Source of the DNA: Clostridiales bacterium
GTDB lineage: Bacteria; Bacillota; Clostridia; Tissierellales; GPF-1
DNA: 64,000 nucleotides
Direction of reading: 5' to 3'
Assembly (NCBI GenBank): GCA_013619125.1
Contig: JABXKS010000084.1
Span: 62,001-126,000 of the forward strand
Shown piece by piece: positions 1 to 8,731 of this stretch; the stretch's first letter is position 1, and each line of letters opens with the position of its first letter. The notes beneath the pieces were generated by a model. That model worked only from the letters and a program-made list of their open reading frames with translations, did no database searches and was not told the origin of the DNA. The translations under genes and the position numbers were made by a program.

Positions 1-2
1 TT

Positions 3-335
3 GATTTGTTGCTACCACTGTTTGAATTCTATGGGATTGAATTGCCAGAGAAACCAGATCTGATTGTGATCCCTGAAACCTTGGAAGAAACATACCAAAT
101 CGGTGTTGAAGCGGAAATCGCCAATATCGCCATGTATGAAAAATTTCTAGCTGATGAATCGCTTCCTGATGACATTGAATCTGTATTCACCCGGTTGATG
201 AATGCTTCCAAAAGCCATCTCAATGCCTTTCAACGTCAAGTAGACCGCGGCATTGGCGGTTTTTCACAATCCGAAAATCGATTTGGCCGCGGAAGACAAA
301 ATTCTTCTTTTCCCCCCTCTCTTTTGATACAATAA
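3..335 (+). CDS. DUF2202 domain protein, 5' end outside the window
   Basis: The reading frame is open to the left edge, so the N-terminus is missing; about 110 C-terminal residues are present. The visible part resembles the four-helix DUF2202 (ferritin-like) family: an acidic helix around EEAEIANIAMY-type residues, then a helix ending in SKSHLNAFQRQV, where the Glu and His residues would sit in the ferritin-like core. The role of the family is not known. It lies 25 bases upstream of the LUD-domain gene on the same strand and may be cotranscribed with it. The family call is by eye and moderate. Confidence 0.6.
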   Translation, partial: DLLLPLFEFYGIELPEKPDLIVIPETLEETYQIGVEAEIANIAMYEKFLADESLPDDIESVFTRLMNASKSHLNAFQRQVDRGIGGFSQSENRFGRGRQNSSFPPSLLIQ

Positions 336-360
336 AGAAAATGAAAGCCGGAGGGGAAAA

Positions 361-1002
361 ATGGATCAAAACACGGAATTTGTCATACAACGTCATATCG
401 AACGAACCTTGGAAAACTTGAAAAAGAACCGAATGAATGGGTATTACGCGGTGAACCAAGAGGATTTGATGGAAATTCTTGATACACTTTGCGAAAGAAA
501 AAGCACCGTATCCGTCGGCGGATCGATGACCCTGTTTGAAACCGGTGTGATCAACTGGCTGCGAGAAGAGGATTTTGAATTTTATGACCGTTACGCGGAA
601 GGTTTGACCAAAGAAGATATTACAGAAATCTATCGAAAAAGTTTTGGCGCGAACTACTATTTCACTAGCACCAATGCTGTAACGGAAGATGGTGAACTGG
701 TGAATATCGATGGAACCGGAAACCGTGTCGCTTCCATGATCTATGGCCCTGACAAAGTGATTGTTATTGTAGGCGTTAACAAATTGGTCAAGGATGAAGC
801 AGCCGCTTGGGAGCGTCTTCGCAATTTTGCAGCCCCTACAAACAGTGTGCGCTTAAACAGAAAGACCCCCTGCGCCGTAACCGGTCAATGTAGCAATTGC
901 AACAGCCCGGAACGTATTTGCGCATCCTACGTGACCATCAAAAGACAGATGAACCCTGATCGCATTCACGTGATCATCGTTGATGAAAGATTGGGATACT
1001 AA
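361..1002 (+). CDS. LUD domain protein (lactate-utilization / YkgG-like)
   Basis: This 213-residue protein starts at the ATG at 361 behind a GGAGGGG ribosome site. It has the LUD layout: an N-terminal helical stretch, a GGSMTLFETGV-type glycine motif near residue 58, a Tyr-Arg-x-Ser segment with the STNAVTEDGELVNIDGTG core, and a Cys-rich C-terminus (CAVTGQCSNCNSPERICASY) typical of single-domain LUD proteins. LUD domains occur in LutB/LutC lactate oxidation and in uncharacterised ferredoxin-linked proteins. There are no lutA/B partners here, so the substrate is unknown. The bidirectional terminator follows the stop by about a dozen bases. Confidence 0.8.
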   Translation: MDQNTEFVIQRHIERTLENLKKNRMNGYYAVNQEDLMEILDTLCERKSTVSVGGSMTLFETGVINWLREEDFEFYDRYAEGLTKEDITEIYRKSFGANYYFTSTNAVTEDGELVNIDGTGNRVASMIYGPDKVIVIVGVNKLVKDEAAAWERLRNFAAPTNSVRLNRKTPCAVTGQCSNCNSPERICASYVTIKRQMNPDRIHVIIVDERLGY

Positions 1003-1013
1003 AACACAACCAT

Positions 1014-1042
1014 GAAAAAAAGCAGCCAGCGGCTGCTTTTTT
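1014..1042. terminator. Bidirectional rho-independent terminator
   Basis: A 7-bp stem AGCAGCC/GGCTGCT with an AGC loop is flanked by an A-run on the left and a T-run on the right. It sits between convergent genes and can serve both. Confidence 0.85.
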
Positions 1043-1054
1043 ATTTGGCTTCAA

Positions 1055-3154
1055 TTAATGAATAGCCACTTCATCCAATTTTTCAAGATCGTACTGCTTG
1101 ATGATATTAATCAGTTTCATAGGATATTTGGGGTCCGTGGCATACCCCGCCCGGCGAATCGCCCAAGCTCCCTGGGTGGAATCATGCATCACTTCCCGAT
1201 ATGGCTCATAACGCGACAGCTCCAGCAAGATTCGCTTGTGGTCCGCCCAGGCTTCATCTACATTGTTGTATGCCCGGAAATCCGCATCCACCCGATAACT
1301 CATCCCACCGTAGACTTCCCAAGTGCTGCATGTCACCGAACCATTGTCCGCAGAACCCTTGATTCCAAAAAGGTTATAGGAGAATTTTCCATTATAGCGA
1401 TCGACCGGCAACCTCTGGCCTGAAGCTGTTTCCAAAATTGCCTGCGCTGTTTGAAGCGCGGCGGACATCCCTGTTTTTTCAAAGGAATTCAGCGCCATAT
1501 TGGACGCGAATGGCAAAAAATCGCTCTTTTCTACTATCGCTTCCGGTCCATATGTTGACTCGCGGTAAATCTTGAAATTCGTGTTACCCGACGTTATTGT
1601 TTTCCCATTATACACGGCTTCCGCATAAACCCTGACCAATCCCGCGTCGAAATCAGTGGCATTGTATCGATAGGTTTCCTCGGGGTTCATCGTCGCAAAA
1701 AGGGTTCTTTTTGCACCGGTCACCCGGTTTACCAAGATATATCGCACCTCGTCCAGTTCCACATTGCTGTCAACAGAAAGCTCCGTCCATTTTGTAATCA
1801 CCTCATCGGGTCCAACCCCATTCAGAATCACCTTCGGACTTCCATCCACCGTCACCCGCACGGGCTCGCTGGTGTGAACAACTCCCTGTACATCCTTTAC
1901 CTTGACAACCAATTCCTTTTCACCCGCCTGGTCCAACCCGGGGAACCATTTAATCTCTCCGTAAGGCAGAGTTTTCATCAACTCCGACTTGCCCGTTTTC
2001 ACATCGCGCAAATAATAGGACGTTTCCGTCACATCAAAATTCCTGGATGCGTAAATAGTTGTGGGCTTTGTAATAGTCTTCCCTGATGAAACGCCCTTCA
2101 ATGCTAGCTTTCGTTCCACTTCAAAAGTTGCCGGCACGCTCGCACTTTCATAAGCTGCTCCACTGCCATCATAGGCGATCACTTGAATTTGATAGTCGCC
2201 GTTATTCTCATAAGTAGGTGTATAGGTATAGGTTCCGTATGGATCCCGCTCCGTGATCATCGTCGCCTTTCCCGTTTCCAGGTTGGTCAGTTTGTAATTA
2301 ACATATTCTGGAAGAAAATTAAAACTCTGATCCATGGTGACCGATTGAACGGTCGCCCCCGCGACCACACCTAGAAGGGCCAACTGGGGCTGAACGTCAA
2401 TTGCTACGAGAATCGCGTCTCCCCCGATAAAATTCCGATTCTTATCCAACAAGGCCAGAGCAAGCACCTTATCGCCCTCGTCTTCCATCTTTGGCCAATA
2501 AGTGATCAGATCGACCGCATCGGTTTCCCTCGCCACAACAAAGCCCTTGGCTGTATCGGGATCCAATAGAATCAGCTGGGTCTCCTTCACCTTGCCGCGA
2601 ATATTGGCAGGAATGGATAAGGCGATTTGGATGCTTCCCGCAATCCGATCCCCCGCCTTCAAAGATACAATCTTCGTTTCATAAAAGTTCTCGATAGCCG
2701 ACTGCTTCCCGGAGTCCACCGTTGCCGTTCTAGTCTCTCCGTCCCATTCAATCCCTACAGAAAGGGCATTGCTCATCAGACGCAATGGAATATAGGCATG
2801 GCCATTGATAATTTTCGGAGACACGTCGCAGAGCTGAACTTGTGCTCCGTCTAAATAAGAAACAAAACGATTGTCGATCCACAACTGAAAGTCGCGGCCT
2901 TCCCGTTCGACATGGACGGTCCGCTTCTCGGCGTCCCAGTCCACATCCGCGCCGATGGCTTCCGCCACATAGCGGATCGGAACTAGCAATCGATCGTTTT
3001 CAATCACCGGATTGGAGATAGCCGTAATATCCTTGCCGTCCACAATCAGATGGACCGGTTCATAGGTCGTTGTCATTGCCGGATTAAGTCCGGCACCCAT
3101 AAAAAATATCACGACTGCGCAAATTCCCTTTGTGAATTGTTTCAAGCTTTTCAT
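1055..3154 (-). CDS. Secreted copper-amine-oxidase-N-like domain protein with C-terminal glucosaminidase
   Basis: The 699-residue product starts at the ATG at 3154 (GGCGGAG upstream); a longer frame to 3385 reads through AT-rich non-coding DNA and is not preferred. A signal peptide covers roughly residues 1-30. Residues about 35-135 match the copper amine oxidase N-terminal-like (stalk) domain, with the repeated LLVPIRYVAEAIGADVDWD and AYIPLRLMSNALSVGIEWD patterns. The middle is a series of beta-sandwich-like modules. The last ~150 residues are a GH73-type N-acetylglucosaminidase, with the probable catalytic Glu in QAILETASG and the NLFGIKG motif. Likely role: cell-wall turnover outside the membrane. 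Confidence 0.85.
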   Translation of the reverse strand: MKSLKQFTKGICAVVIFFMGAGLNPAMTTTYEPVHLIVDGKDITAISNPVIENDRLLVPIRYVAEAIGADVDWDAEKRTVHVEREGRDFQLWIDNRFVSYLDGAQVQLCDVSPKIINGHAYIPLRLMSNALSVGIEWDGETRTATVDSGKQSAIENFYETKIVSLKAGDRIAGSIQIALSIPANIRGKVKETQLILLDPDTAKGFVVARETDAVDLITYWPKMEDEGDKVLALALLDKNRNFIGGDAILVAIDVQPQLALLGVVAGATVQSVTMDQSFNFLPEYVNYKLTNLETGKATMITERDPYGTYTYTPTYENNGDYQIQVIAYDGSGAAYESASVPATFEVERKLALKGVSSGKTITKPTTIYASRNFDVTETSYYLRDVKTGKSELMKTLPYGEIKWFPGLDQAGEKELVVKVKDVQGVVHTSEPVRVTVDGSPKVILNGVGPDEVITKWTELSVDSNVELDEVRYILVNRVTGAKRTLFATMNPEETYRYNATDFDAGLVRVYAEAVYNGKTITSGNTNFKIYRESTYGPEAIVEKSDFLPFASNMALNSFEKTGMSAALQTAQAILETASGQRLPVDRYNGKFSYNLFGIKGSADNGSVTCSTWEVYGGMSYRVDADFRAYNNVDEAWADHKRILLELSRYEPYREVMHDSTQGAWAIRRAGYATDPKYPMKLINIIKQYDLEKLDEVAIH

Positions 3155-3322
3155 TTTTCTCCGCCTTTCCGGTGGGCCAATTGCAAATCCTCTTTCTTTT
3201 ATTATAACCATTCCTGCTCTGCCTAATATTAAACCTTCTGTGAATAAGCTTTCAAAGCTATCACCTCCATCTGCGCGACTGTACGCAGTGATCCGATTCA
3301 ACTTCTTCGCTTGCTCAACCAT

Positions 3323-3351
3323 AAAAAAACAGAATCCGTCTTCAGATTCTG
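3323..3351 (-). terminator. Terminator of the CPGC protein gene
   Basis: On the minus strand, CAGAATC pairs with GATTCTG over an 8-base loop and is followed by seven Ts. It lies about 20 bases after the stop at 3372. Confidence 0.8.
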
Positions 3352-3371
3352 CTTTCTGCTCGTTTGATTCT

Positions 3372-3677
3372 TTATTTAATTCCATCTAAGAGCGCTTGAT
3401 CAATCTCCTCGTCACTGGGAAAATGACTGTGCAAAACCAGCTTTCCGTTAATCGCCAAGGCTGGCAAAAACTTGCCCTCCATCTTTTCATGAAAGTTGCA
3501 TCCGGGACAATATCCCATCATGCACCGGCTCGACACCCCATAGGCTGCCCACAGCTTTGGATCCTGAGAGGTTTTCACTTCCAGATTCAAATCTAATGCC
3601 TTCAATCTGTTTTCTATTGCTTCCTTATAGGCTTCATTCACCGCACAGGCGGATCGAAGCACGACTATTCGATTCAT
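3372..3677 (-). CDS. Small thioredoxin-like protein with CPGC motif
   Basis: This 101-residue protein starts at the ATG at 3677 with GGAGGGTGTT upstream. It begins with a beta strand ending in a Ser-Ala-Cys (RSACAV), has GYCPGCNFHEKM near residue 55, then PALAINGKLVLHSHFPSDEEI, which resembles the cis-Pro and last strand of a thioredoxin fold. The CxxC is therefore not at the usual N-terminal helix position, which makes the fold assignment tentative. It is monocistronic, with its own terminator on one side and the dha operon terminator on the other. Its function is unknown; a thiol-redox or metal-binding role is plausible. Confidence 0.55.
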   Translation of the reverse strand: MNRIVVLRSACAVNEAYKEAIENRLKALDLNLEVKTSQDPKLWAAYGVSSRCMMGYCPGCNFHEKMEGKFLPALAINGKLVLHSHFPSDEEIDQALLDGIK

Positions 3678-3711
3678 AACACCCTCCGTTTCGGCAAGTG
3701 TATCATAAACA

Positions 3712-3746
3712 GAAAAAAAGAATAAGAACCCAAAGGCCCTTATTCT
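3712..3746 (-). terminator. Terminator of the dhaKLM-HPr operon
   Basis: On the minus strand AGAATAAG pairs with CTTATTCT across a 12-base loop and is followed by a run of Ts. The left arm overlaps the HPr stop codon. Confidence 0.85.
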
Positions 3747-4003
3747 CCAAATCCATCTAAAAACATAGCTTCAATCTCTTGAATCAATGTTGTTTCATCT
3801 TGTCCATCGACTCGTATTTCTACTTCTTCTCCTTGACGCACAGCGGTTGTCATCAAAGTGATGATACTTCTGCAATCCACGACCTTTTCCTTCACCTTCA
3901 TATGCACCTGGCTGTCGGAAGATTTGACCACCTTTGCCAACATTCCTGCCGGACGAGCGTGGAATCCCTTTTCATTCAATACCGTAAACTGTTTCGTAAC
4001 CAT
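3740..4003 (-). CDS. HPr-like phosphocarrier of the dihydroxyacetone kinase system
   Basis: This 87-residue protein starts at the ATG at 4003 (AGAGGGGATTAAG upstream). It has the HPr signature FHARPAG with the phosphorylatable His, and CRSIITLM in the place of the regulatory Ser46 helix, then VEIRVDGQDE. It is the last gene of dhaK-dhaL-dhaM-HPr, 11 bases after dhaM. In PTS-dependent Dha kinases, HPr passes phosphate from EI to DhaM; in enterobacteria these are fused domains of DhaM, while here HPr is a separate gene. No EI gene is in the window. Confidence 0.9.
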   Translation of the reverse strand: MVTKQFTVLNEKGFHARPAGMLAKVVKSSDSQVHMKVKEKVVDCRSIITLMTTAVRQGEEVEIRVDGQDETTLIQEIEAMFLDGFGE

Positions 4004-4014
4004 CTTAATCCCCT

Positions 4015-4407
4015 CTAAAACTTGCTGACGCCACGGCTTTCTTCCGCCGCCGCCTTTACTTCTTCCAAACTTCCACCGATGGATGCCGCGACTGAGCAAG
4101 AAATTGCTCCCTCCACGATTGGTGCATCCGCAAGCACAACGCGCGCTCTCAAATCCTCATCCAGGAAATCAAGTGCCGCTTCCGTGCTCATAATCGCGCT
4201 ACCCAAGTCAACCAGCACAACAACGCCGTCTCCTGAATCCGCTTTTTGAATGGATTCCAGAATACGTTGAAAATCTGTCCCAATCTCTCCGCCGGGCAAT
4301 CCGCCCGCCGCCAGAATCTTCGTCTCAGGCGATGCCATCTGCATGCTGAGGTCTCGGATTCCCTGCGCGATCTTTTCACTATGTGATACCAGTACGATCC
4401 CTACCAT
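4015..4407 (-). CDS. dhaM: PTS-dependent dihydroxyacetone kinase phosphotransferase subunit DhaM
   Basis: This 130-residue protein is a single EIIA-Man-like domain. It opens with GIVLVSHSEKIAQGI, where the His of VSHS is the phosphate-accepting residue, and has the VVVLVDLGSAIMSTEAALDF core of the DhaM family. It takes phosphate from HPr and hands it to the ADP bound to DhaL. It lacks the HPr and EI domains found in the enterobacterial protein, consistent with the separate HPr gene next door. It starts at 4407 behind GGAGGAGACT and lies 9 bases after dhaL. Confidence 0.95.
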   Translation of the reverse strand: MVGIVLVSHSEKIAQGIRDLSMQMASPETKILAAGGLPGGEIGTDFQRILESIQKADSGDGVVVLVDLGSAIMSTEAALDFLDEDLRARVVLADAPIVEGAISCSVAASIGGSLEEVKAAAEESRGVSKF

Positions 4408-4416
4408 AGTCTCCTC

Positions 4417-5040
4417 CTACTCAACACTGTCCAAAACTGTTTTTATTAGAAAATAGCTGGATGTTGCGCCCGGATCCTGATGCCCGAGGCTGCGCTCTCC
4501 AAGATAGCTTGCGCGTCCCTTGGTCGCAATAATCGTTTTTGTGTATGCGATACTTTCATCCATCACTGAAAAAATCCTCTGCTTTGTCTCTTCCAAGGAC
4601 AATCCCTCATCTAGTGCATCGGCATAGGCTTCCTTAACGGGAATCAGCAAGTCCAGCATAGTTTTCTCGCCACGCGCTGCTTTTCCGCGGAACTGAACGC
4701 CCTCAACAGCTGCCGTCAATATTTCTAAAGCGTCTTCTTTGTTCAAGTCCGTTTTCCCCTTGGCTGCTTGCGCTGCCTTTAGAAATGCCGTGCCATACAA
4801 TGGACCTGACGCGCCGCCGACCGTTGAAATCAAGGTCATGGCAACCGTCTTTAATACATCACCGCAGTCTTCAGAGGTTTCACCTTCCAACTTCGTTGAG
4901 ACAGCCGCAAATCCCCGCTTCATATTGATGCCATGATCCCCGTCGCCAATCGCGGCGTCAAGATCTGTCAGGTACTGCGCCTCTCGATCGATCACTTGGT
5001 TCATTGCCTGAAGCGTTTGAATTACTTGTTCTGCTTTCAT
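4417..5040 (-). CDS. dhaL: Dihydroxyacetone kinase ADP-binding subunit DhaL
   Basis: This 207-residue protein has the full DhaL layout: the Mg-ADP binding DAAIGDGDHGINMKRG motif (three Asp/His ligands) near residue 30, GGASGPLYGTAFL near 75, TMLDLLIPV, and the C-terminal RASYLGERSLGHQDPGATS. DhaL keeps ADP tightly bound as a cofactor that is rephosphorylated by DhaM and transfers phosphate to the substrate on DhaK. It starts at 5040 (GAAAGGAAG). The 47-base gap to dhaK can form a small hairpin that may tune relative expression. Confidence 0.95.
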   Translation of the reverse strand: MKAEQVIQTLQAMNQVIDREAQYLTDLDAAIGDGDHGINMKRGFAAVSTKLEGETSEDCGDVLKTVAMTLISTVGGASGPLYGTAFLKAAQAAKGKTDLNKEDALEILTAAVEGVQFRGKAARGEKTMLDLLIPVKEAYADALDEGLSLEETKQRIFSVMDESIAYTKTIIATKGRASYLGERSLGHQDPGATSSYFLIKTVLDSVE

Positions 5041-5087
5041 AATTTTCTTCCTTTCGTCAATAGGGATTTACGGCAATCCCGAATCCC

Positions 5088-6083
5088 CTAGATTTGTATA
5101 AATGCCGGTGTTTCTGCCGGTGCGTCCAACAATGCCTTCATTTCATCATCCAATCTCAAAAGTGAAATCGACGCGCCTGCCATTTCGATAGATGTCATAT
5201 AATTACCCACCATTGTCTTATATACTTGAATGCCTTTGGCTTCCAATGCCTCGTGAACACGTCGGTTCATCAAGTACAATTCCATCAAAGGCGTGCCGCC
5301 CAATCCATTCACCAAAACCGCAACTTCTGAATCAGCATAGTCGATATCCGATAGGATCTTCGCTAGCAAATCATCTACCAATTCATCCGCTGGTTTAATT
5401 TCTGCACGGTGTGTGCCTGGTTCACCATGGATTCCAAGACCCATTTCAATCTCATTCTCCGCCAATTCAAAACCTGGCTTGCCTGCCGCCGGTACGGTAC
5501 AAGATGTCAGTGCGACGCCCATAGTACGAACATTGGCAATAACTTTTTCTGCAACAGCTTGCACTTGATCCAAATCCGCGCCTTGCTCCGCTAATGCGCC
5601 TGCAATCTTATGAACAAAGATCGTACCCGCAATACCACGTCGTCCTGTTGTATATAAGCTATCCTGAACAGCAACGTCATCATCAACAACTACATGCTTC
5701 ACAGTGATATCTTCCATCGCCGCCATTTCAGCCGCCATTTCGAAGTTCAAAACATCGCCTGTATAGTTCTTGACCACCAATAAAACGCCTTTGCCGCCGT
5801 CAACTGCCTTGACTGCTTCATATACCTGATCCGGTGTTGGAGATGTAAATACCTCGCCTGCGATGGCACCGTCCAACATGCCCGTTCCTACAAATCCGCC
5901 ATGAGAAGGTTCATGTCCGCTACCACCTCCGGAAACCAAAGCAACTTTACCTGCTACCGGTGCATTTGTTCGAACCAATACTTCAAAACCCTCAACTCGT
6001 CTCACCTGTTTCGGATGCGCCTTAGCGATCCCGTCTAGCATTTCACTTACGATGTTTTCTGGTTGATTGATGATTTTCTTCAT
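5088..6083 (-). CDS. dhaK: Dihydroxyacetone kinase substrate-binding subunit DhaK
   Basis: This 331-residue protein starts at the ATG at 6083 behind AAGGAGGAAACA; the in-frame ATG five codons earlier has no ribosome site. It contains VSGGGSGHEPSHGGFVGTGMLDGA, the substrate pocket, and GLGIHGEPGTHR, whose His forms the covalent hemiaminal with dihydroxyacetone. It is the first gene of the operon and lies behind a sigma-54 promoter. Together with DhaL and DhaM it makes dihydroxyacetone phosphate from PEP-derived phosphate in the cytoplasm. Confidence 0.95.
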   Translation of the reverse strand: MKKIINQPENIVSEMLDGIAKAHPKQVRRVEGFEVLVRTNAPVAGKVALVSGGGSGHEPSHGGFVGTGMLDGAIAGEVFTSPTPDQVYEAVKAVDGGKGVLLVVKNYTGDVLNFEMAAEMAAMEDITVKHVVVDDDVAVQDSLYTTGRRGIAGTIFVHKIAGALAEQGADLDQVQAVAEKVIANVRTMGVALTSCTVPAAGKPGFELAENEIEMGLGIHGEPGTHRAEIKPADELVDDLLAKILSDIDYADSEVAVLVNGLGGTPLMELYLMNRRVHEALEAKGIQVYKTMVGNYMTSIEMAGASISLLRLDDEMKALLDAPAETPAFIQI

Positions 6084-6131
6084 TGTTTCCTCCTTCAATT
6101 TCGGATTTTCGGATGGGTCACTTCTTATAAT

Positions 6132-6147
6132 TGCAAGAACCGTGCCA
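6132..6147 (-). promoter_or_regulatory. Sigma-54 (-24/-12) promoter of dhaKLM-HPr
   Basis: The minus strand reads TGGCACGGTTCTTGCA, a full match to TGGCAC-N5-TTGCA. Transcription would start about 12 bases downstream, near 6121, leaving a leader of about 40 bases before dhaK. Confidence 0.9.
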
Positions 6148-6177
6148 AACGCAAGAATCCCAGAAAATCAACAGTTT

Positions 6178-6210
6178 AAAAAAGCCCTATGCTAAAAATT
6201 CGCATAAGGC
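6178..6210 (-). terminator. Terminator after the sigma-54 activator gene
   Basis: On the minus strand GCCTTATGC pairs with GCATAGGGC with one mismatch, followed by TTTTTT. It separates the activator gene from the dha promoter. Confidence 0.75.
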
Positions 6211-6219
6211 TTGATTTAC

Positions 6220-6236
6220 TTGATAAATTTTATCAG
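6220..6236. promoter_or_regulatory. Probable activator binding site (UAS) of dhaK
   Basis: TTGATAAATTTTATCAG is an 8+8 inverted repeat around one T with one end mismatch. The same palindrome occurs at 9273-9289 ahead of the other sigma-54 promoter. It lies about 80 bases upstream of the -24 element, a normal position for enhancer sites, and overlaps the stop codon of the activator gene itself. Confidence 0.75.
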
Positions 6237-8266
6237 GATGTTTTCTTCTCCAATCCGTACTTCCTCGCCTTCAACGCCACCGTCCGATGGGTAATGCCCA
6301 AGGCTTTGGCTGCCTGGTTATAAGAAGGATAGATTTCCAAGGCTTTTTGAATAATCGCCCGGTCGTATTCTTCCATCGTGGCCAAGCCACGGGAAGCCAA
6401 CTGAATCAATCCATCATCTTGATCTCGTATCGGTTGCAAGAAAGCTGGCAAATCCTCTAGATCGATCGTCTCACCTTCCGACATGGCAATCGCTCGGGTC
6501 ACAATATTCTCAAGTTCTCGAATATTCCCCGGCCAATCATAGCGTTCCAATACTCGCAAGGCCCGCAAACTCATGGTTTTGAGCGCAACATCCTCCGCTT
6601 CACAAATCTTCTCAAGAAAGTGTTCCACGAGTAGTGGAATATCCCCTTGACGCTTTCGAAGCGGTGGCATAGTAACCGGAATTACATTCAATCGATAATA
6701 CAGATCCTCCCGAAATTCGCCCGTCTTCATCATCTCTTCCAAATTGCGATTGGTTGCTGCCATCACCCGAACCTTCACCTGAATGGTCTCATTGCCGCCT
6801 ACCCGCTCAAATTCCTTTTCTTGCAAAACGCGCAGCAATTTCACTTGCATGTCTCGGTTTAAATCTCCAATTTCATCAAGGAAAATCGTTCCCCTGTTCG
6901 ACAATTCGAATTTCCCGATCTTTCTCTGAATTGCACCGGTAAAAGACCCCTTTTCATGTCCGAACAGCTCGCTCTCGATCAGCGTTTCTGGAATTGCCGC
7001 ACAGTTCACACCCACAAAAGGTCCGGTACTTTTCGGACTTGCAGCATGGATCGCACGCGCCAAGATCTCTTTTCCCGTTCCGCTTTCCCCGCGAATCAAT
7101 ACCGTCGCTGAAGATTTAGCGGCTTTTCCAGCCAACCGCAAGGAAGCTTCGATCGCGCTGCTGTGACCGATCACCTGCATAAAGGATTGATGGCGCCCCC
7201 ATTCCTTCTCCATCTCTTCTTGATAAAAAGCCAGCTTATCTTCCGCCATTTGCAGCCGTTCCATCATAATTTTCAAGTCTGTCACTTCCAAATAGGTGGA
7301 AATCACACCTCGTATTTTACCGTCTAGGATAATAGACGCAGCATTCACCACCGCCTTGGTCTCCTCTTCCGTTTCTACCGTAATCCCCAGCTGCTTCTTT
7401 CCGGTTTTAAGGACCGCCCGGTCGGCTTGATGCTGTGGAAATCGATCGATTTTTTGACCCACAATCTCCTGACCGCTCACCTTCCACATCCGCTCGTAGG
7501 CAGAATTCACATAGATAAGCACGCCTCGCTCATCCACCATGGCAACACCATCGTGGACATTTTCCAGGATCAGTTCCAACCGCCCCATCAATACTTTGGT
7601 GGTTTCCAATTCACTGGAGAGGGCTTCAAAACGCGAAATATCTTGAAAAACAGCAACAGCGCCCCGGATCTTCTCATCCACCACAATCGGACTACGATTG
7701 CTGATCACTGTCGTCTTGCCGATCACCTGCTTGACATTCTCCTGGGACACCCCAGTTTTCAACACGCGATCCAATTGAGAATTCTCCAATACCTCAGTAG
7801 CATTCTTGCCGACCATGGCACCCTTCTTCACATTCAGGATCCGCTCGGCAGCCGTGTTGAAATAAGAGATGCGATTCTCGCCATCCACCACAATCAAACC
7901 GCTGGTCAGGCTTTCGAATACCCGTTCTGTAGTCAGGGTGGACTGATTGATAATCTCATCAACCGCGTCATCCGTTTCCAGCAAGGAATTCACTCCTTCC
8001 GCCAAGTAGGCGATCATGGCTTCCACAGCAAGTTCCGCTTTTTCTCCGGTGGCAAAGACAATGGCCGTGTCTCCAGAACGAATCCCCAAGGATGTCAGAC
8101 TCAACATGCTAGTAATGGGAATCTCGGCTTGAAGGCCCAATTTGCTGATATATAGGGTGACCCCGTAAGTACGGTTGATCTTGCTGGCTTGATGGACAAC
8201 GGCAGCCGCTAATCGAGCATGCAAGCCCTTTGCCGTTCGTATCACCAGATGCTTTTCATAGCGCAT
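6233..8266 (-). CDS. Sigma-54-dependent activator with N-terminal HPr domain (DhaR-like role)
   Basis: The 677-residue protein has, in order, an HPr-like domain (1-90) with GLHARLAA and His16 at the phosphorylation position, two PAS-type domains (about 105-215 and 225-335), a sigma-54 AAA+ domain (360-600) and a Fis-type HTH (630-677). Walker A is GESGTGKE at 393-400 and Walker B is IFLDEIGDL at 461-469. The sigma-54 contact loop is GSFTGA (440-445) instead of the usual GAFTGA. The start at 8266 follows GGGGGAGAG. Position and matching upstream sites argue that it activates dhaKLM and the adjacent transporter operon; PTS phosphorylation of His16 is a likely input (inference). Confidence 0.9.
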   Translation of the reverse strand: MRYEKHLVIRTAKGLHARLAAAVVHQASKINRTYGVTLYISKLGLQAEIPITSMLSLTSLGIRSGDTAIVFATGEKAELAVEAMIAYLAEGVNSLLETDDAVDEIINQSTLTTERVFESLTSGLIVVDGENRISYFNTAAERILNVKKGAMVGKNATEVLENSQLDRVLKTGVSQENVKQVIGKTTVISNRSPIVVDEKIRGAVAVFQDISRFEALSSELETTKVLMGRLELILENVHDGVAMVDERGVLIYVNSAYERMWKVSGQEIVGQKIDRFPQHQADRAVLKTGKKQLGITVETEEETKAVVNAASIILDGKIRGVISTYLEVTDLKIMMERLQMAEDKLAFYQEEMEKEWGRHQSFMQVIGHSSAIEASLRLAGKAAKSSATVLIRGESGTGKEILARAIHAASPKSTGPFVGVNCAAIPETLIESELFGHEKGSFTGAIQRKIGKFELSNRGTIFLDEIGDLNRDMQVKLLRVLQEKEFERVGGNETIQVKVRVMAATNRNLEEMMKTGEFREDLYYRLNVIPVTMPPLRKRQGDIPLLVEHFLEKICEAEDVALKTMSLRALRVLERYDWPGNIRELENIVTRAIAMSEGETIDLEDLPAFLQPIRDQDDGLIQLASRGLATMEEYDRAIIQKALEIYPSYNQAAKALGITHRTVALKARKYGLEKKTS

Positions 8267-8323
8267 ATTCTCTCCCCCAGTCCTTCTTTTCCACTATTGT
8301 ATCATGACGGGTTTTGCTTGCAA

Positions 8324-8364
8324 ATAAAGACACTGAAGATCGGTTTGATCTTCAGTGTCTTTAT
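8324..8364. terminator. Strong terminator of the small membrane transporter operon
   Basis: A perfect 16-bp inverted repeat (AAAGACACTGAAGATC and its complement) with a 5-base loop ends in T-rich DNA. It follows the minus-strand stop at 8387 and precedes the activator promoter region. Confidence 0.85.
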
Positions 8365-8386
8365 CCGTGTCAGTATCAAGAATGAT

Positions 8387-8716
8387 TTACAGGCAAGACA
8401 AGATAAACCCGCCCAGAATACCGCCGAGAATGGAATAGCCGTAATTGACAGCCCCTTTCGAGAAGCTGTTTCCATCCAATACGCCGGCTACAAACAAGCC
8501 GATGCCTGCCGCCCAAGCCATATCAACCCACGCGCCCTGTTGAATAATAAGTCCTACGCCATGATTGAGGGTCCATGCGGTTCCAACGATAAATCCGGCT
8601 GCCATCCAGCCTCCAATTGCGCCCCAAACATCGACCATTTTACCCCACATCATGTAAATCATAAATGGAAATATAAATCCGCCCGCCATCGTAGTAATAA
8701 TATTTTCAATCGTCAT
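8387..8716 (-). CDS. Small membrane protein, putative glycerol/dihydroxyacetone transporter subunit (Lin0368-like)
   Basis: This 109-residue protein has three to four hydrophobic segments and the sequence pattern WMAAGFIVGTAWTLNHGVGLI followed by GAWVDMAWAAGIG. The neighbouring gene product carries almost the same pattern (NHFVGLINNDGAWVDMAVGIG), so the two are paralogous subunits. Small paired proteins of this kind are found beside dha operons of Firmicutes and are annotated as putative glycerol transporter subunits; that name is from memory and not tested. The operon is preceded by a sigma-54 promoter shared in type with dhaK, which supports a role in uptake of the Dha kinase substrate. Confidence 0.65.
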   Translation of the reverse strand: MTIENIITTMAGGFIFPFMIYMMWGKMVDVWGAIGGWMAAGFIVGTAWTLNHGVGLIIQQGAWVDMAWAAGIGLFVAGVLDGNSFSKGAVNYGYSILGGILGGFILSCL

Positions 8717-8731
8717 CGTAATCCCCCCAAT

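Noticed and set aside
3155-3385. N-terminal extension of the glucosaminidase to 3385
   Set aside because: It would put 77 charged residues ahead of a clear signal peptide and overlaps the terminator of the next gene.
7427-8155. 242-residue frame on the plus strand
   Set aside because: It is antisense to the PAS region of the sigma-54 activator; His-rich shadow with no homology that I recognise.
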